A stretch of 64,000 nt of DNA from Conexibacter woesei DSM 14684 (GTDB taxonomy: Bacteria; Actinomycetota; Thermoleophilia; Solirubrobacterales; Solirubrobacteraceae), in assembly GCF_000025265.1 (NCBI RefSeq), contig NC_013739.1:2046001-2110000 (forward strand), given 5' to 3'. The notes below the pieces were generated by a model that ran no database searches, was not told the DNA's origin, and saw nothing but the letters and a program-made list of their open reading frames with translations. Both the position numbers and the translations under genes were made by a program. Numbering within the stretch: the first letter of the stretch is position 1; each line of letters opens with the position of its first letter. Below, piece by piece: positions 50,165 through 60,511 of this stretch.

Positions 50165-50641
50165 ATGCACCAGGAAACAGCACGCGACGTGCACTGGCTG
50201 CGGATGGCGATCGCGCTGAGCCAGCAGGCGCGCGCGGCCGGCGACGAGCCGTTCGGCGCGCTGCTCGTCGGTGCCGGCGGCGTGCTGCTGGCGCAGGAGC
50301 GCAACAGCGTCGTGACCGACCGCGACGTCAGCGCCCACCCGGAGCTGAAGCTCGCCGTCTGGGCCGGCCGCAACCTCGACCCCGAGGTCGCGCGCCTGAC
50401 GACGATGTACACGAGCTGCGAGAACTGCGCGATGTGCGCGGCGGCAATGGTGTGGGCGAACCTCGGCACGCTCGTCTACTCGCTCAGCGGCACCTCGCTG
50501 ACGGAGCTGCAGGGGCCGCGGCACACGACGATGACGATCCGCGCGCGCGAGATCTTCCTCCACACGTCGCGGCCGGTCGAGGTGCGCGGGCCGCTGATCG
50601 AGGAGGAGGCGCGCGCCGTCCACGCCGGCTACTGGGCGTGA
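50165..50641 (+). CDS. Nucleoside/cytidine deaminase-fold protein
   Basis: This 158-residue protein has the zinc deaminase motifs: HPELKLAV in place of the usual HAE motif (Glu as proton shuttle) and TSCENCAMCAAAM for the two zinc cysteines. The fold is that of TadA/guanine-deaminase-like enzymes. The Pro between His and Glu is unusual but compatible with H-x-E. It could act on guanine, a nucleoside or an antibiotic-like base analogue; tRNA specificity is less likely because the housekeeping TadA normally has HAE. Confidence 0.87.
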   Translation: MHQETARDVHWLRMAIALSQQARAAGDEPFGALLVGAGGVLLAQERNSVVTDRDVSAHPELKLAVWAGRNLDPEVARLTTMYTSCENCAMCAAAMVWANLGTLVYSLSGTSLTELQGPRHTTMTIRAREIFLHTSRPVEVRGPLIEEEARAVHAGYWA

Positions 50642-50686
50642 GCGGCCGCCGGCGGCGAAGCTGTCGATCTTCGCTGTTGCGATCAA

Positions 50687-50716
50687 TTGAAGACGGGCAA
50701 GGTCGCGACTCATAAT
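50687..50716 (+). promoter_or_regulatory. Candidate sigma70-type promoter for the exported protein at 50840
   Basis: TTGAAG and CATAAT are separated by 18 bases. The site lies about 125 bases before ATG 50840, in a locally AT-rich part of the 198-base gap. No strong dyad is seen between promoter and gene. Confidence 0.4.
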
Positions 50717-50830
50717 CCTGGCGTCACGGGATACGAGCCGGTACGCTGAACGTGTCGCTCCTCCGGCCGCCGGATCGCTGGTCGGGTCGCGCGATGTCGG
50801 GCGCCGCGGTGGTTCGCAACGATCGAATGA

Positions 50831-51364
<534 letters not shown>

Positions 51365-51444
51365 TGAACTCGCTCGTCGTTTGAGCGTTGAGTCGTGCGC
51401 GTCGAGGGTCGCTCCGGCGGCTCCTCGACGACGCGTCGGCCGGC

Positions 51445-54069
51445 TCAGTCGCGCTGGAAGCTGACGACGGGGGAGACGCGCGCGGCGAACCAGCCGGGGA
51501 TCGAGACGACCAGCGGCGCGACGAGCGCGATCGCGGCGAACGTCCATGCGGCCAGGCCGACGGCGGGCGAGAAGCTCGACGGGAAGCCGGTCGTGAGCAC
51601 GACCCAGCGCGTCGCGAGCGCTTGACCGGCGAGGCCCGCGACGGCGCCGAGCGCCGCCCCGACGCCGAGCACGAGCGCGCTCTGCAGCAGCAGCACGCCC
51701 CACACCTGCTCGACGTCGAAGCCCTGCATCCGCAGGACCGCGAGCCGGCGCCGCTGCTGCCAGACGGCGCCGGTCATCGCCAGCACGGCGGCGACGAGCA
51801 TCAGCGTCGCGATCTGGCTGAGCCGCTCCAGTCCTTGGCGCGAGAGCCGCTGGAGGCGGTCGAGCCGCTCCGCCGCGGTCTCGACCGTCAACGCCGCCCC
51901 CGGCCCGAGGGCGGCGGCGACGAGCTGGCGCCCGTCGGCCGGCTCGACGCCCGGTGCGAGGTCGATCTCTGCTGCCGTGACGGCGCCGCCGGGCCACAGG
52001 CGGCGGTGATCGGCGCCGCCGAGCAGGATCGCGCCCGGCGACCAGCCGAGGTTCGTGATCGTGGCGGCGACCCGCAGCGCGGCGGTGCCGGACGGCGTCG
52101 GCAGCCGCAGCACGTCGCCGACGCCGACGCCGACGCGGCGCGCGAGCCCGACCGAGACGACCGCGGCGCCGCCCGCGCGCAGCGCGCGCTCGGCCGCCGC
52201 GCGGTCGCCCGCGACGAGCTGGCGCGGTGGGATCGAGGGCGGGCCGCCGGCTGCACGGGCCACGATCCAGGCGCGCCGCCCGGCGAAGTCGGCGAAGCCG
52301 GCGCGGTACGGCCGCACCGCGGCGATCGCGGGGTCGTGGCGCAGCGCCGCGAGCTGGCGCGGCGGGCGGAACGGGGCGACCGTGAGCGCGTTCTCGTCGC
52401 CGCCGGCGGTCACCCACACGTCGGCGGTGCCGACGTAGGAGGCCTGATTGTCGTCGAGGCCGCGGACGAGGTCGCGGCGCGCGCCTTCGATCGCGACCGC
52501 GCCGAAGACCGCGAGCGCTCCGGTCGCCGACAGCGCGACGACGCGCGGCGCCGATGCGCGCAGCTCGGAGACCGCGATCGACAGCAGCCCGCCGCGACGC
52601 GAGTCGGCGAAGCGGTCCGCGAGCCGCAGCGCGAGGTCGAGCACCGCCGGCAGCACGAGCACGACCGCGAGCCCGAGCGCGCCGACCGCGACCGTCGCCA
52701 TCTCCGGCGCGAACGCGTAGAGCGCGCCGGCGGTGACGGCGAGCGCGACGGCCGCCGCCGGCAGGAGGCGCCGCATCCGCGCCGGCAGCAGGTCGCCGGC
52801 GTCGCCGCACGCGTCGCAGCCGGCGCCGTCGAGGGGGCGGCGCGCGTCGGCGTCGGCGATCAGCCGCGCGGCGGCGAGCAGCGTCGCCAGCAGCCCGCCG
52901 CCGAGCGCGAGCGCGACGTCCTCGGCGCGGACGACGCGCGCGCCGCCGACGGGGAAGGCGAAGCCGAGGTAGCCGGGCGTCGTGCCGAAGACGTGGCGCA
53001 GCAGCTGGTCGCCGAGCAGCAGCCCGACGAGCGACGCGACCAGCCCGAGCGCCAGCGCCTCGAACAGCGCCAGCGCCGTCAGCTGGGTGCGGCCGAACCC
53101 CTGCCGGCGCAGCTCGGCGCCGAACCGCCGTCGCTCGGGGATCGTCAGCAGCATCGCGTGGAAGGCGAACAGCAGCCCGACGAGCATCGCGATCACGGCG
53201 ATCGTGCTCGTCGACTGCTCGCCGGGTGCGGCGGCCTGGTCGAGCAGGCGCACATCCTCGTCGCTGGGGACGACCGACGCGCGGCCGGCAGCGAGCGTCC
53301 GCAGCGCGTCGGCGACGGCCGGATCGCGCCCGCCCGCGGGCGCCACGAGCACCCGTGAGACGCGTCCTTGCAGCCCGGTCAGCCGTTGCACGAGGGCGAG
53401 CGGGCCGGCGAGCAGGCGGCTGTCCGCGAGCACGCCGATCCGGTCGCGTCCGGGTGCGACGCGGATCGGGACGTCGAACGCGCGGCCGTAGGTCGCGATC
53501 CGGATCGTCGCGCCGTCGCTGACGCCGAGCGTGCGCGCGAGCGGCGCCGGGACGACGAGCGCGTCGGGTGCGCCGCCGGCACCGCTCGCGCTGGCCGCGC
53601 CGTTTGCGCCGGCCGCGCCGCTCGCGCCGGCCGCGCCGGCCGCGCCGTTTGCGCCGGCCGCGCCGCTCGCGCCGCCGGCCGCGAGCATCCGCGGCAGCGG
53701 GCCGCCGAGGGCGGCGAACGCGGGCGTCGCGCCGGCGAGCTGGACGCTCGCCTCGCCGTCGGGGCCGCTCGCCGTCGCGCGCGCCAGCAGCAGCGGCGCC
53801 GACGCGCGCACGCCCGCGATCGCCGCGACCCGCTCCGCCGTCCGCTGCTGGACGCCGCGCGGGTCTCGCGCGACGAGCGCAAGCTCGGAGGAGCCGGCGA
53901 GTCCGGCGACGAGCTGCCGGACCGAGCCGGTGACGCTCGAGTTCGCGACCTGCACCGCGAACAGGATCGCGACGCCGGTGGCGATCCCGGTCAGGGCGAG
54001 CAGCTCCTGGACCGGCTGCGCGCGCAGCCGCAGCCAGTACAGCCACGGCAGATCCGCGAGGAAGCGCAC
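51445..54069 (-). CDS. FtsX/MacB-type ABC transporter permease with collagen-like loop
   Basis: This 874-residue membrane protein is a paralogue of the permease at 15313, sharing the opening LRLRAQPVQELLALTGIA (there LRAHPFQELLAGVGIA) and VQVANSSVTGSV. It has an N-terminal helix, two extracytoplasmic domains, FtsX-like helices in two blocks and the final VVSFQRD. Between about residues 128 and 165 the first extracytoplasmic domain contains Gly-x-y repeats (GASGAAGANGAAG...), collagen-like. Its ATPase lies 9 bases upstream at 54079. Confidence 0.9.
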   Translation of the reverse strand: MRFLADLPWLYWLRLRAQPVQELLALTGIATGVAILFAVQVANSSVTGSVRQLVAGLAGSSELALVARDPRGVQQRTAERVAAIAGVRASAPLLLARATASGPDGEASVQLAGATPAFAALGGPLPRMLAAGGASGAAGANGAAGAAGASGAAGANGAASASGAGGAPDALVVPAPLARTLGVSDGATIRIATYGRAFDVPIRVAPGRDRIGVLADSRLLAGPLALVQRLTGLQGRVSRVLVAPAGGRDPAVADALRTLAAGRASVVPSDEDVRLLDQAAAPGEQSTSTIAVIAMLVGLLFAFHAMLLTIPERRRFGAELRRQGFGRTQLTALALFEALALGLVASLVGLLLGDQLLRHVFGTTPGYLGFAFPVGGARVVRAEDVALALGGGLLATLLAAARLIADADARRPLDGAGCDACGDAGDLLPARMRRLLPAAAVALAVTAGALYAFAPEMATVAVGALGLAVVLVLPAVLDLALRLADRFADSRRGGLLSIAVSELRASAPRVVALSATGALAVFGAVAIEGARRDLVRGLDDNQASYVGTADVWVTAGGDENALTVAPFRPPRQLAALRHDPAIAAVRPYRAGFADFAGRRAWIVARAAGGPPSIPPRQLVAGDRAAAERALRAGGAAVVSVGLARRVGVGVGDVLRLPTPSGTAALRVAATITNLGWSPGAILLGGADHRRLWPGGAVTAAEIDLAPGVEPADGRQLVAAALGPGAALTVETAAERLDRLQRLSRQGLERLSQIATLMLVAAVLAMTGAVWQQRRRLAVLRMQGFDVEQVWGVLLLQSALVLGVGAALGAVAGLAGQALATRWVVLTTGFPSSFSPAVGLAAWTFAAIALVAPLVVSIPGWFAARVSPVVSFQRD
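53601..53690. repeat. 45-bp tandem repeat coding for Gly-x-y segment
   Basis: The stretch beginning CGTTTGCGCCGGCCGCG at 53601 recurs at 53646, a period of 45 bases (15 residues). It encodes Gly-Ala/Ser/Asn repeats in the extracytoplasmic loop of the permease. Repeat number could vary between strains by slippage. Confidence 0.7.
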
Positions 54070-54078
54070 GCCCGCCGC

Positions 54079-54825
54079 TCAGCGCACGCTGTCGGAGCCG
54101 CGCGAGCGCGGCCGCAGCTCGATCAGCTCGCCGACGCCGCTCGGCCCGTCGGGCTCGACCAGGCGCCCGCCGGAGAGCGATATGAGGCGGTTGCAGCCGG
54201 CCGCGCCGTGCGCGTTGGCGGCGCTGAGGAGGATCGCGACGCCGTCGCGCGCGAACTCCCGCAGCAGCCCGAGGACGGCGTTGCGCTCGATCATGTCGAG
54301 CGTGTCGGCGATCTCGTCCGCGATCAGCATCCGCGGCCGCCGCACGCACGCCTGCGCGAGCGCGACGCGCGTGCGCTCGCCGTCGGAGAGCGCCTCGACG
54401 GCGACCTGCGCGTAGTCGGCGGCGCCGACCCGTTCGAGCATCTCGGCCGCGGCGCGGCGCCGCTCGCGGCGTCCGACGCCGCCGCTGACGAGCGGCAGCG
54501 CGACGTGGTCGAGCACGGCGACGGCATGGATCGTGGGCACCTTGCGGTTCCACACGCAGGCGATCTCGGAGCGGCGCAGGTGGCCGCGCGCGCGTTCGCC
54601 GAGCGCGACGAGGTCGCGCCCGCCGTAGTGGACCTGGCCGAAGTCGGGCGGGCGGATCCCGGCGGCGATCTCCAGCAGCGTCGTCTTGCCGGCGCTGCGC
54701 TCGCCGAGCACGCAGGCGAAGTCGTGCGCGCAGAGGTCGAGCGAGACGTCGTCGAGCACGACGATCTCGCGCTGCCCGCGCGAGTACCGCTTGTGCACGC
54801 CGACGAGGGAGAGCAGCGGCCCCAT
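54079..54825 (-). CDS. ABC transporter ATP-binding protein, H-loop atypical
   Basis: This 248-residue ATPase has Walker A GERSAGKTT, signature ALSDGERTRVAL and Walker B MLIADEIADTLD. The region where the switch His is expected reads ILLSAANAHGAAG, so the canonical H-loop is not obvious. It resembles the ATPase at 13446 (both end with an SGGRL segment), but its Walker A and signature are intact. It lies between a PadR gene and the permease gene on one strand and probably powers that permease. Confidence 0.88.
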   Translation of the reverse strand: MGPLLSLVGVHKRYSRGQREIVVLDDVSLDLCAHDFACVLGERSAGKTTLLEIAAGIRPPDFGQVHYGGRDLVALGERARGHLRRSEIACVWNRKVPTIHAVAVLDHVALPLVSGGVGRRERRRAAAEMLERVGAADYAQVAVEALSDGERTRVALAQACVRRPRMLIADEIADTLDMIERNAVLGLLREFARDGVAILLSAANAHGAAGCNRLISLSGGRLVEPDGPSGVGELIELRPRSRGSDSVR

Positions 54826-54835
54826 CGCGAGCGCG

Positions 54836-55426
54836 TCAGGCCGACGCGAGCGCCGCGGCCTCGAGCAGCCTGGCGCGGGAGACCGAGCCGTCTTCGGCGG
54901 CCCCCGCGATCGTGCTGAGCGCCATCCGGATCCAGCGGAGGTCGCCGTGCAGCCGTTCGACGAGCGCCGCGTCGGCGAGCCAGCGGACGGCCGCGTCCCA
55001 GCGCAGGTCGTCGCCGGGCTCGGTCGTCAGGTCCATCGCGGCAGTCTGCTCCTGCAGGTCGCGCAGGCATTCGCGTTCGAGCCGCTCCAGCTCCAGCCGC
55101 AGGTTCGGCAGGTGGGCACCCTGCGCGACGGCGAGCTTGAGGTACAGCTCGCCGCGCAGCGGCTCACGGCTCGGCGGCTCGCACATCCAGCTCGCGAAGC
55201 GCTCGATCCCGGCGGGCGTCGCCTCGTAGTAGACCTTCACCTGGCGGCCGGCCTGGACGCGCTTGGCCTCGGCGACGAGCTGGTCCTTCGCGAGCTGGTC
55301 GAGCGAGACGTAGACGGCGCCGTACGCCGCTCTGAAACCCGGGCCGAGCCGCGCCTGCAACCGGTTGGCGAGGTCGTATCCGTAGCCGCGGCGCTCGATC
55401 AGCAGCCCGAGTACGGCGTATTTCAT
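54836..55426 (-). CDS. PadR-family transcriptional regulator
   Basis: This 196-residue PadR protein has the winged helix MKYAVLGLLIERRGYGYDLA ... YVSLDQLAKDQLV and KVYYEATPAGIERF, then a long helical C-terminal dimerisation domain (vinR/PadR-C type). The ATG at 55426 follows AGGGG; a GTG at 55432 would add two residues. It is the first gene of the PadR-ATPase-permease operon and is likely its repressor. It parallels the PadR-ATPase pair at 12835-14159. Confidence 0.92.
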   Translation of the reverse strand: MKYAVLGLLIERRGYGYDLANRLQARLGPGFRAAYGAVYVSLDQLAKDQLVAEAKRVQAGRQVKVYYEATPAGIERFASWMCEPPSREPLRGELYLKLAVAQGAHLPNLRLELERLERECLRDLQEQTAAMDLTTEPGDDLRWDAAVRWLADAALVERLHGDLRWIRMALSTIAGAAEDGSVSRARLLEAAALASA

Positions 55427-55502
55427 GGACACCCCTGAAGCCTCCTCGCCGCGTTCCTCCGGCGGTCCCCCGATGTCGGCACGTCTGCCTGATCCTAGTG
55501 CG

Positions 55503-56263
<761 letters not shown>

Positions 56264-56267
<4 letters not shown>

Positions 56268-57271
56268 CCGCCGCCACCTCCTCCTCCGCCGCCTTCGGGC
56301 GCGCGCTGCGGGATCGTCGCCGGATCGGCATGCCGCGGCACGAGCACGCGGACGATCCGCTGCCACGGCGTCAGCGGCGCCTCGCGGCGCGTCCCGCGCC
56401 CGAAGCGGCGCTCCAGCCACGCCTGGCCGATCGTCAGCACGGTCGTCATCACGAGGTACCAGATCGAAGCGACGATCAGCAGCTGGATCGTTCTGTAGTT
56501 CTCCGAGTAGATCAGCTGCGACGCGTACAGCAGCTCGGCGTAGGCGATCACGGAGACGAGCGACGTCGTCTTCAGCATCGAGATCGTCTCGTTGCCGGTC
56601 GGCGGGATGATCACCCGCATCGCCTGCGGCAGCACGATCCGCCGCATCGTCTGCAGCCGCGTCATGCCGAGCGCCTGCGAGGCGTGCGTCTGCCCCTCGT
56701 CGACGGACAGCACGCCGGCGCGCACGATCTCGGCCATGTAGGCGCCCTCGTTGAGCCCGAGGCCGAGCAGCGCGACGACGAACGGCGTGATGAACGTGTT
56801 CGCGTCGAGGCTTATGAGGTCCGGCGCGATGAACGGGATCCCGAGGTCGATCTCGGGATAGAGCGCGGCTATGAAGTTCCAGAACAGCAGCTGCACGAGC
56901 ACCGGCGTGCCGCGGAAGATCCAGACGTAGAAGCCGGCGACGGCGGCGACGAGCGGATTGGGGGAGAGGCGCATCACCGCCAGCAGCACGCCGATCAGGA
57001 CGCCGGCGACCATCGCGGCGATCGTGATCTCGATCGTCAGCACGACCCCGTCCATGACGCGCGGGTCGAACAGGTAGTCGCCGACGACGTTCCACTCGAA
57101 GCGGTCGTTCGTGACGACCGAGCGGACCAGCGAGGCGACGATCAGCAGGACGATCGCGGCCGAGACCCAACGACCCCAGTGGCGGACTGGGATCGCCTTG
57201 ATCGCCTCCGGCGGAGGCCCGGCGGAGCCCGCCGGAAGAGGACCGGCGGGCTCAGAGGATGACGTGGACAG
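56264..57271 (-). CDS. Polar amino-acid ABC transporter permease (HisM/GlnP type), non-standard start
   Basis: This permease has the EAA loop region [20 protein letters not shown] and [20 protein letters not shown] of amino-acid importers. The first ATG in frame is 57055, but in-frame sequence upstream encodes a plausible extra N-terminus with a membrane helix ([19 protein letters not shown]). No ATG, GTG or TTG occurs in it after the stop of the binding-protein gene; CTG at 57271 (reading [10 protein letters not shown]) is the best candidate, giving 335 residues. The C-terminus ends in a run of Gly. Both starts are therefore possible. Confidence 0.88.
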
Positions 57272-57289
57272 GGCTCTGCGCTCGCGGTC

Positions 57290-58198
57290 CTAGCTGATCG
57301 CCCCGTTGATCTTCGGGTCAGTGATCGCGCCCTGTTCGACGCCCCACTGTCTGAGGATTCTCATGTAGGTGCCGTCTCTCATGATCGCTCTGACGGCCTC
57401 CAGCACCGGCTCCTCCAGCCCGCTGCCCTTCGGCATCGCGATGCCGTACGGCGCGGTGCCGTAGGGCTCGCCGTCGAGTCTGAACTGACCGTTGGACTGC
57501 TTGACGATGTACGCCGCGACCGGCGAGTCGGCCATGCCGACGTCGGCGCGGCCGGACTGGATCGCGAGGTTCGCGCCGTTCTGGTCGGGATAGACCTGCA
57601 GGTCGGCGGGCGTGTCGCAGCTTCTGTTCTGTCTCTGCACGTCCATCGCCTGGGTCGTGCCCTTCTCGACCGCGACCTTCTCGCCGCAGACGTCTTCGAG
57701 CGTCGTGATGTCCGGTCCGCCCGTTCTCACGTAGAACGACGTGCCGGCGTTGAAGTACGTCACGAAGTCGACGGTTCTCTCACGCTCTCTCGTGTCCGTG
57801 AACGAGGACATGCCGAGGTCGTATCTTCTCGCCGCCAAGCCGGGGATGATCGCGTCGAACGTCGCCTTCTGGACCTCGACGTCGAGCCCGAGCTGCTGGC
57901 CGATCGCCTTCGCGAGGTCGACGTCCATCCCGATGATCGTCTTGCCGTCTCTGTCGACGAACTCGTTCGGCGCGTACGTCGGGTCGGTCGCGACGACGAG
58001 CTTCCCCTTGCTTCTGATCGCCTCCGGAACGGCGATCGCGCCGGCTGCGCCCGTCCCGGCGCTGGTCGACGCCGGTGCGGACGTGCTCGTCGTCGAGCTG
58101 TCGTCGTCGGAACCGCAGCCGGCGGCGCCGAGCGCCGCGAGCGCTGCGAGCGCGAGAACGGTCAACAGCCACAGTGGTCGCTTCAGCGACTTCCTCAT
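57290..58198 (-). CDS. Polar amino-acid ABC transporter substrate-binding lipoprotein
   Basis: This 302-residue protein has a lipoprotein signal (lipobox LGAAGC), a Ser/Thr-rich linker, then an SBP_bac_3 domain: KLVVATDPTYAPNEFVDRDG, IIGMDVDLAKAIGQQLG, FDAIIPGLAARRYDLGMSSF and GTTQAMDVQRQN. It captures an amino acid outside the membrane for the permease and ATPase downstream. GGGGAGAGG precedes ATG 58198. By my count 14 of 18 arginines are AGA, unlike the permease and ATPase genes of the same operon. Confidence 0.93.
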   Translation of the reverse strand: MRKSLKRPLWLLTVLALAALAALGAAGCGSDDDSSTTSTSAPASTSAGTGAAGAIAVPEAIRSKGKLVVATDPTYAPNEFVDRDGKTIIGMDVDLAKAIGQQLGLDVEVQKATFDAIIPGLAARRYDLGMSSFTDTRERERTVDFVTYFNAGTSFYVRTGGPDITTLEDVCGEKVAVEKGTTQAMDVQRQNRSCDTPADLQVYPDQNGANLAIQSGRADVGMADSPVAAYIVKQSNGQFRLDGEPYGTAPYGIAMPKGSGLEEPVLEAVRAIMRDGTYMRILRQWGVEQGAITDPKINGAIS

Positions 58199-58374
58199 CA
58201 GCCTCTCCCCTGTCGGTGGACCGGCATGCTGCAACTCCTCCTTGACGACCGTACCTCGCCCGGACGTCGTTCACGTCAGTTCACATTTCCGCGAACGGGA
58301 CTGCCCAACCTTTCCGGCGCATCGGCGTTCTTCTGTCAGTCAGCGAATCTCAAGCGGGCGCGTCGGCGTGCGGC

Positions 58375-58929
58375 TCAGCCCTCTATCCGCGCCAGCACGC
58401 GGCGGGCGACGGCGATCGCCTCGCCGCGGCGCTCGCCGCCCTCCGGCGTGCGGACCTCGACGTGGAAGAGCAGCGGCTCCGCGAGCACGAAGAGGCGGCT
58501 GCCGTCCCAGAGGGCGTGCTGGCCGAGGCCGCCGATCTCGTCGCCCGCGACGTGCTCGGCGACGAAGCGGTACTGCTCGGCCGGGTCGAAGCCGTCCTCG
58601 TCGCCGTGCCAGGCGCTGACCGCGACCGACCAGCTGTCGTGCTTGCGGCCGTCGGCCGCGAACACGACGCCGACGGAGCTGTCGTCGTAGACCAGGCGCG
58701 CGCCGCCGAGCTCGACGCCGACGATGTGGGACGCCTCCGGGCGCGAGATCAGCGCATCGGGGTCGGGCGCGCCGCACGCGATCGCGTGGCGCAGCACCTG
58801 CTGCTCGTGGTCGGAGAGCGGCGCGGCGGCGACCGGCTTCACGGCGGCGGCGTCGCGAGCGTCGCGCAGCTCGGCGTACTGGTCCTTCGCGGTCGCGGCG
58901 AACCGCGTCGCCTTGTCGAGCAGTCCCAT
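58375..58929 (-). CDS. Protein of unknown function
   Basis: This 184-residue soluble protein begins with an amphipathic helical part (LLDKATRFAATAKDQYAELR) and continues as an alpha/beta domain with WSVAVSAWHGDEDGFDPAEQ and LFVLAEPLLFHVEVRTPEG. No signal peptide or recognised motif is present. It stands alone between the importer operon and the flavin reductase-like gene. Confidence 0.7.
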   Translation of the reverse strand: MGLLDKATRFAATAKDQYAELRDARDAAAVKPVAAAPLSDHEQQVLRHAIACGAPDPDALISRPEASHIVGVELGGARLVYDDSSVGVVFAADGRKHDSWSVAVSAWHGDEDGFDPAEQYRFVAEHVAGDEIGGLGQHALWDGSRLFVLAEPLLFHVEVRTPEGGERRGEAIAVARRVLARIEG

Positions 58930-59021
58930 CGTCGTCCTCGGGTCGTGTCGGTGCGGGATCGGCCGACCGTAAGCGGCGGGCGTCGCGCCGGCATCCGACG
59001 AAGGGCTCGTCCGCCTCCTAC

Positions 59022-59513
59022 TCAGGCGGGATGTCCGGGCGCGATGCTGCGCGCGCGGTGGAAGCGGAACGGCTCGCGGCGGCCGTGCGCGGTGCCCTCG
59101 ATCGGGGCGAGCAGGAAGCCGGTGTGGTCGCCGAGATCAAGGCGCGAGAGGACACGGCCGGCGAACCAGGTGTCGAGCGCCGTCAGCACCGGCGCACCGC
59201 CGGGGCCGCGGCGCCAGCCGACCTGGGCGAACTTGTCGACGTCGTCGCCGCTCTCGCCGCCGAACAGCTCGGCGAGGCCGGTCGCCTCCTCCGGCACGAA
59301 GTGGACGATCAGCACCTCCGCCCGCCAGGCGACGCGATGGGTGCGGTTGAGCTTCGAGATGCAGGCGAGGAAGCGCGGCGGGCGGATCGACGCCTGCGTG
59401 TGGAAGCCGACGAGGCAGCCGGACCGCTCGCGGTCGCCGCTGGCGGTCACGATCACCATCGCCGCGTCGATCTCGGCAGCGAGCCGCGCGAACGTCGTCT
59501 CGGTCGCACTCAT
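59022..59513 (-). CDS. Flavin reductase-like FMN-binding protein
   Basis: This 163-residue protein has the split-barrel flavin-reductase pattern: MVIVTASGDRERSGCLVGFH, ASIRPPRFLACISKLNRTH and AEVLIVHFVPEE. Members reduce FMN/FAD with NAD(P)H or act as FMN-binding oxidoreductases, often for flavin-dependent monooxygenases such as luciferase-like enzymes. It could in principle serve the LLM protein encoded at 4139, though the genes are far apart. Confidence 0.85.
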   Translation of the reverse strand: MSATETTFARLAAEIDAAMVIVTASGDRERSGCLVGFHTQASIRPPRFLACISKLNRTHRVAWRAEVLIVHFVPEEATGLAELFGGESGDDVDKFAQVGWRRGPGGAPVLTALDTWFAGRVLSRLDLGDHTGFLLAPIEGTAHGRREPFRFHRARSIAPGHPA

Positions 59514-59554
59514 CGCGCGAGGTGATACCCATCGGCGCGTCGAATACGCCGTCC

Positions 59555-60460
59555 ATGAGACCAGCCGCCGCGCTCGCCGCCATGGTTCTCGCCGTCGCGG
59601 CGCTCGCGTTCGTCGCGGTGCCCGGCGCCGGCGCGACGACGGTCGTGCTCGACGAGCCGTTCGAGGGGGCGCCGTTCGTCGCCGACCTCGGGCGGACGAC
59701 GGTGACGTACGGCGACGACCAGCTGCTGGCGGTCGAGACGGCCGTCGTCGCCCGCCCGCCGGCCGGCTGGGGCGGCTGCATAGTGCAGCTGTCGGGGATC
59801 TGCCTGCCGGCGCAGATGACGGTGGAATGGCTGCTGGACCACTCGATCGGCGGCGACCCGGCCGCCGCCGGCGCCGACGCGAGGGTCGTCGCGACGCCGT
59901 CGGCGGGGCGGACGACGTGGGAGTCGGCGCGCTGGGACCGGTACTACGCGCGCTGGAGAGCGGGCGCCGTGCCGAACGCGACGACCGACGCGCGCGGCGT
60001 GCGCTGGACGCTGCCGATGGCCGAGCTGGGCCTGGTGCGGACGCCGTACTTCTCGACGACGGTCGGGCCGAGAGCGAATGTCGACCTGTTCGTCGTCTCG
60101 CGCTTCAGCGCGCTCGACGCGGCCGGCCTGCCGATCGGCGGCCTCGACGCGGCCGGGCCGGGGCTGCTGCCGTTCGGCGTGCTGCCGGAGGCGCTGCCGA
60201 CGCCGGCTCCGGGTGCGACGCCTCCGCCGGTCGGCGACGGCCCGGTCGAGCGGCGCGTCGCCTGCCACCGCGCGAGCGTGCGCGTCAGACGGCTCGACCG
60301 GCGGATCCGCCGTGCCGCGAAGGTCGCGCACGGACGCGGCCCGGCGGCACGGCGCCGCGCGGCTCGCGGCGAGCTGCGGCGGCTCCGCGCGCAGCGCTCC
60401 GAGGCGCTGGCGGCGAAGCGCCGAACGTGCGCGAAGGCGTCGCAACCGCCTTCGCGCTGA
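59555..60460 (+). CDS. Exported protein of unknown function
   Basis: This 301-residue protein has a signal peptide (AALAAMVLAVAALAFVAVPG, cleavage after AGA) and a beta-rich mature domain with two cysteines (GGCIVQLSGIC). A Pro/Gly linker (PTPAPGATPPPVGDGP) leads to a strongly basic helical C-terminus rich in Arg and Ala that may bind anionic polymers. It is divergent from the flavin reductase gene. The fold resembles a laminin-G/glucanase-like beta sandwich only vaguely; no family is assigned. Confidence 0.72.
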   Translation: MRPAAALAAMVLAVAALAFVAVPGAGATTVVLDEPFEGAPFVADLGRTTVTYGDDQLLAVETAVVARPPAGWGGCIVQLSGICLPAQMTVEWLLDHSIGGDPAAAGADARVVATPSAGRTTWESARWDRYYARWRAGAVPNATTDARGVRWTLPMAELGLVRTPYFSTTVGPRANVDLFVVSRFSALDAAGLPIGGLDAAGPGLLPFGVLPEALPTPAPGATPPPVGDGPVERRVACHRASVRVRRLDRRIRRAAKVAHGRGPAARRRAARGELRRLRAQRSEALAAKRRTCAKASQPPSR

Positions 60461-60489
60461 TCCCTGTGCACCTGCCAGGGTGGCTGGCG

Positions 60490-60511
60490 TCCCGGCCACG
60501 CGGGGCCGGGA
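60490..60511. terminator. GC-rich hairpin between the exported protein and bipA
   Basis: TCCCGGCC and GGCCGGGA form an 8-bp stem around a short loop, about 30 bases after the stop at 60460. There is no T-tract, so it is at best a weak or Rho-assisted terminator; it may also be part of the bipA leader. Confidence 0.4.

Noticed and set aside
50695-50740. CTCATAA resembling a tRNA-Met anticodon loop
   Set aside because: The flanking bases do not form a full anticodon stem, and no acceptor or T-arm is present; better read as a -10 element.
53601-53690. Regular repeats that could suggest a CRISPR array
   Set aside because: Only two 45-bp units without spacers, in frame inside a permease gene and coding for Gly-x-y.
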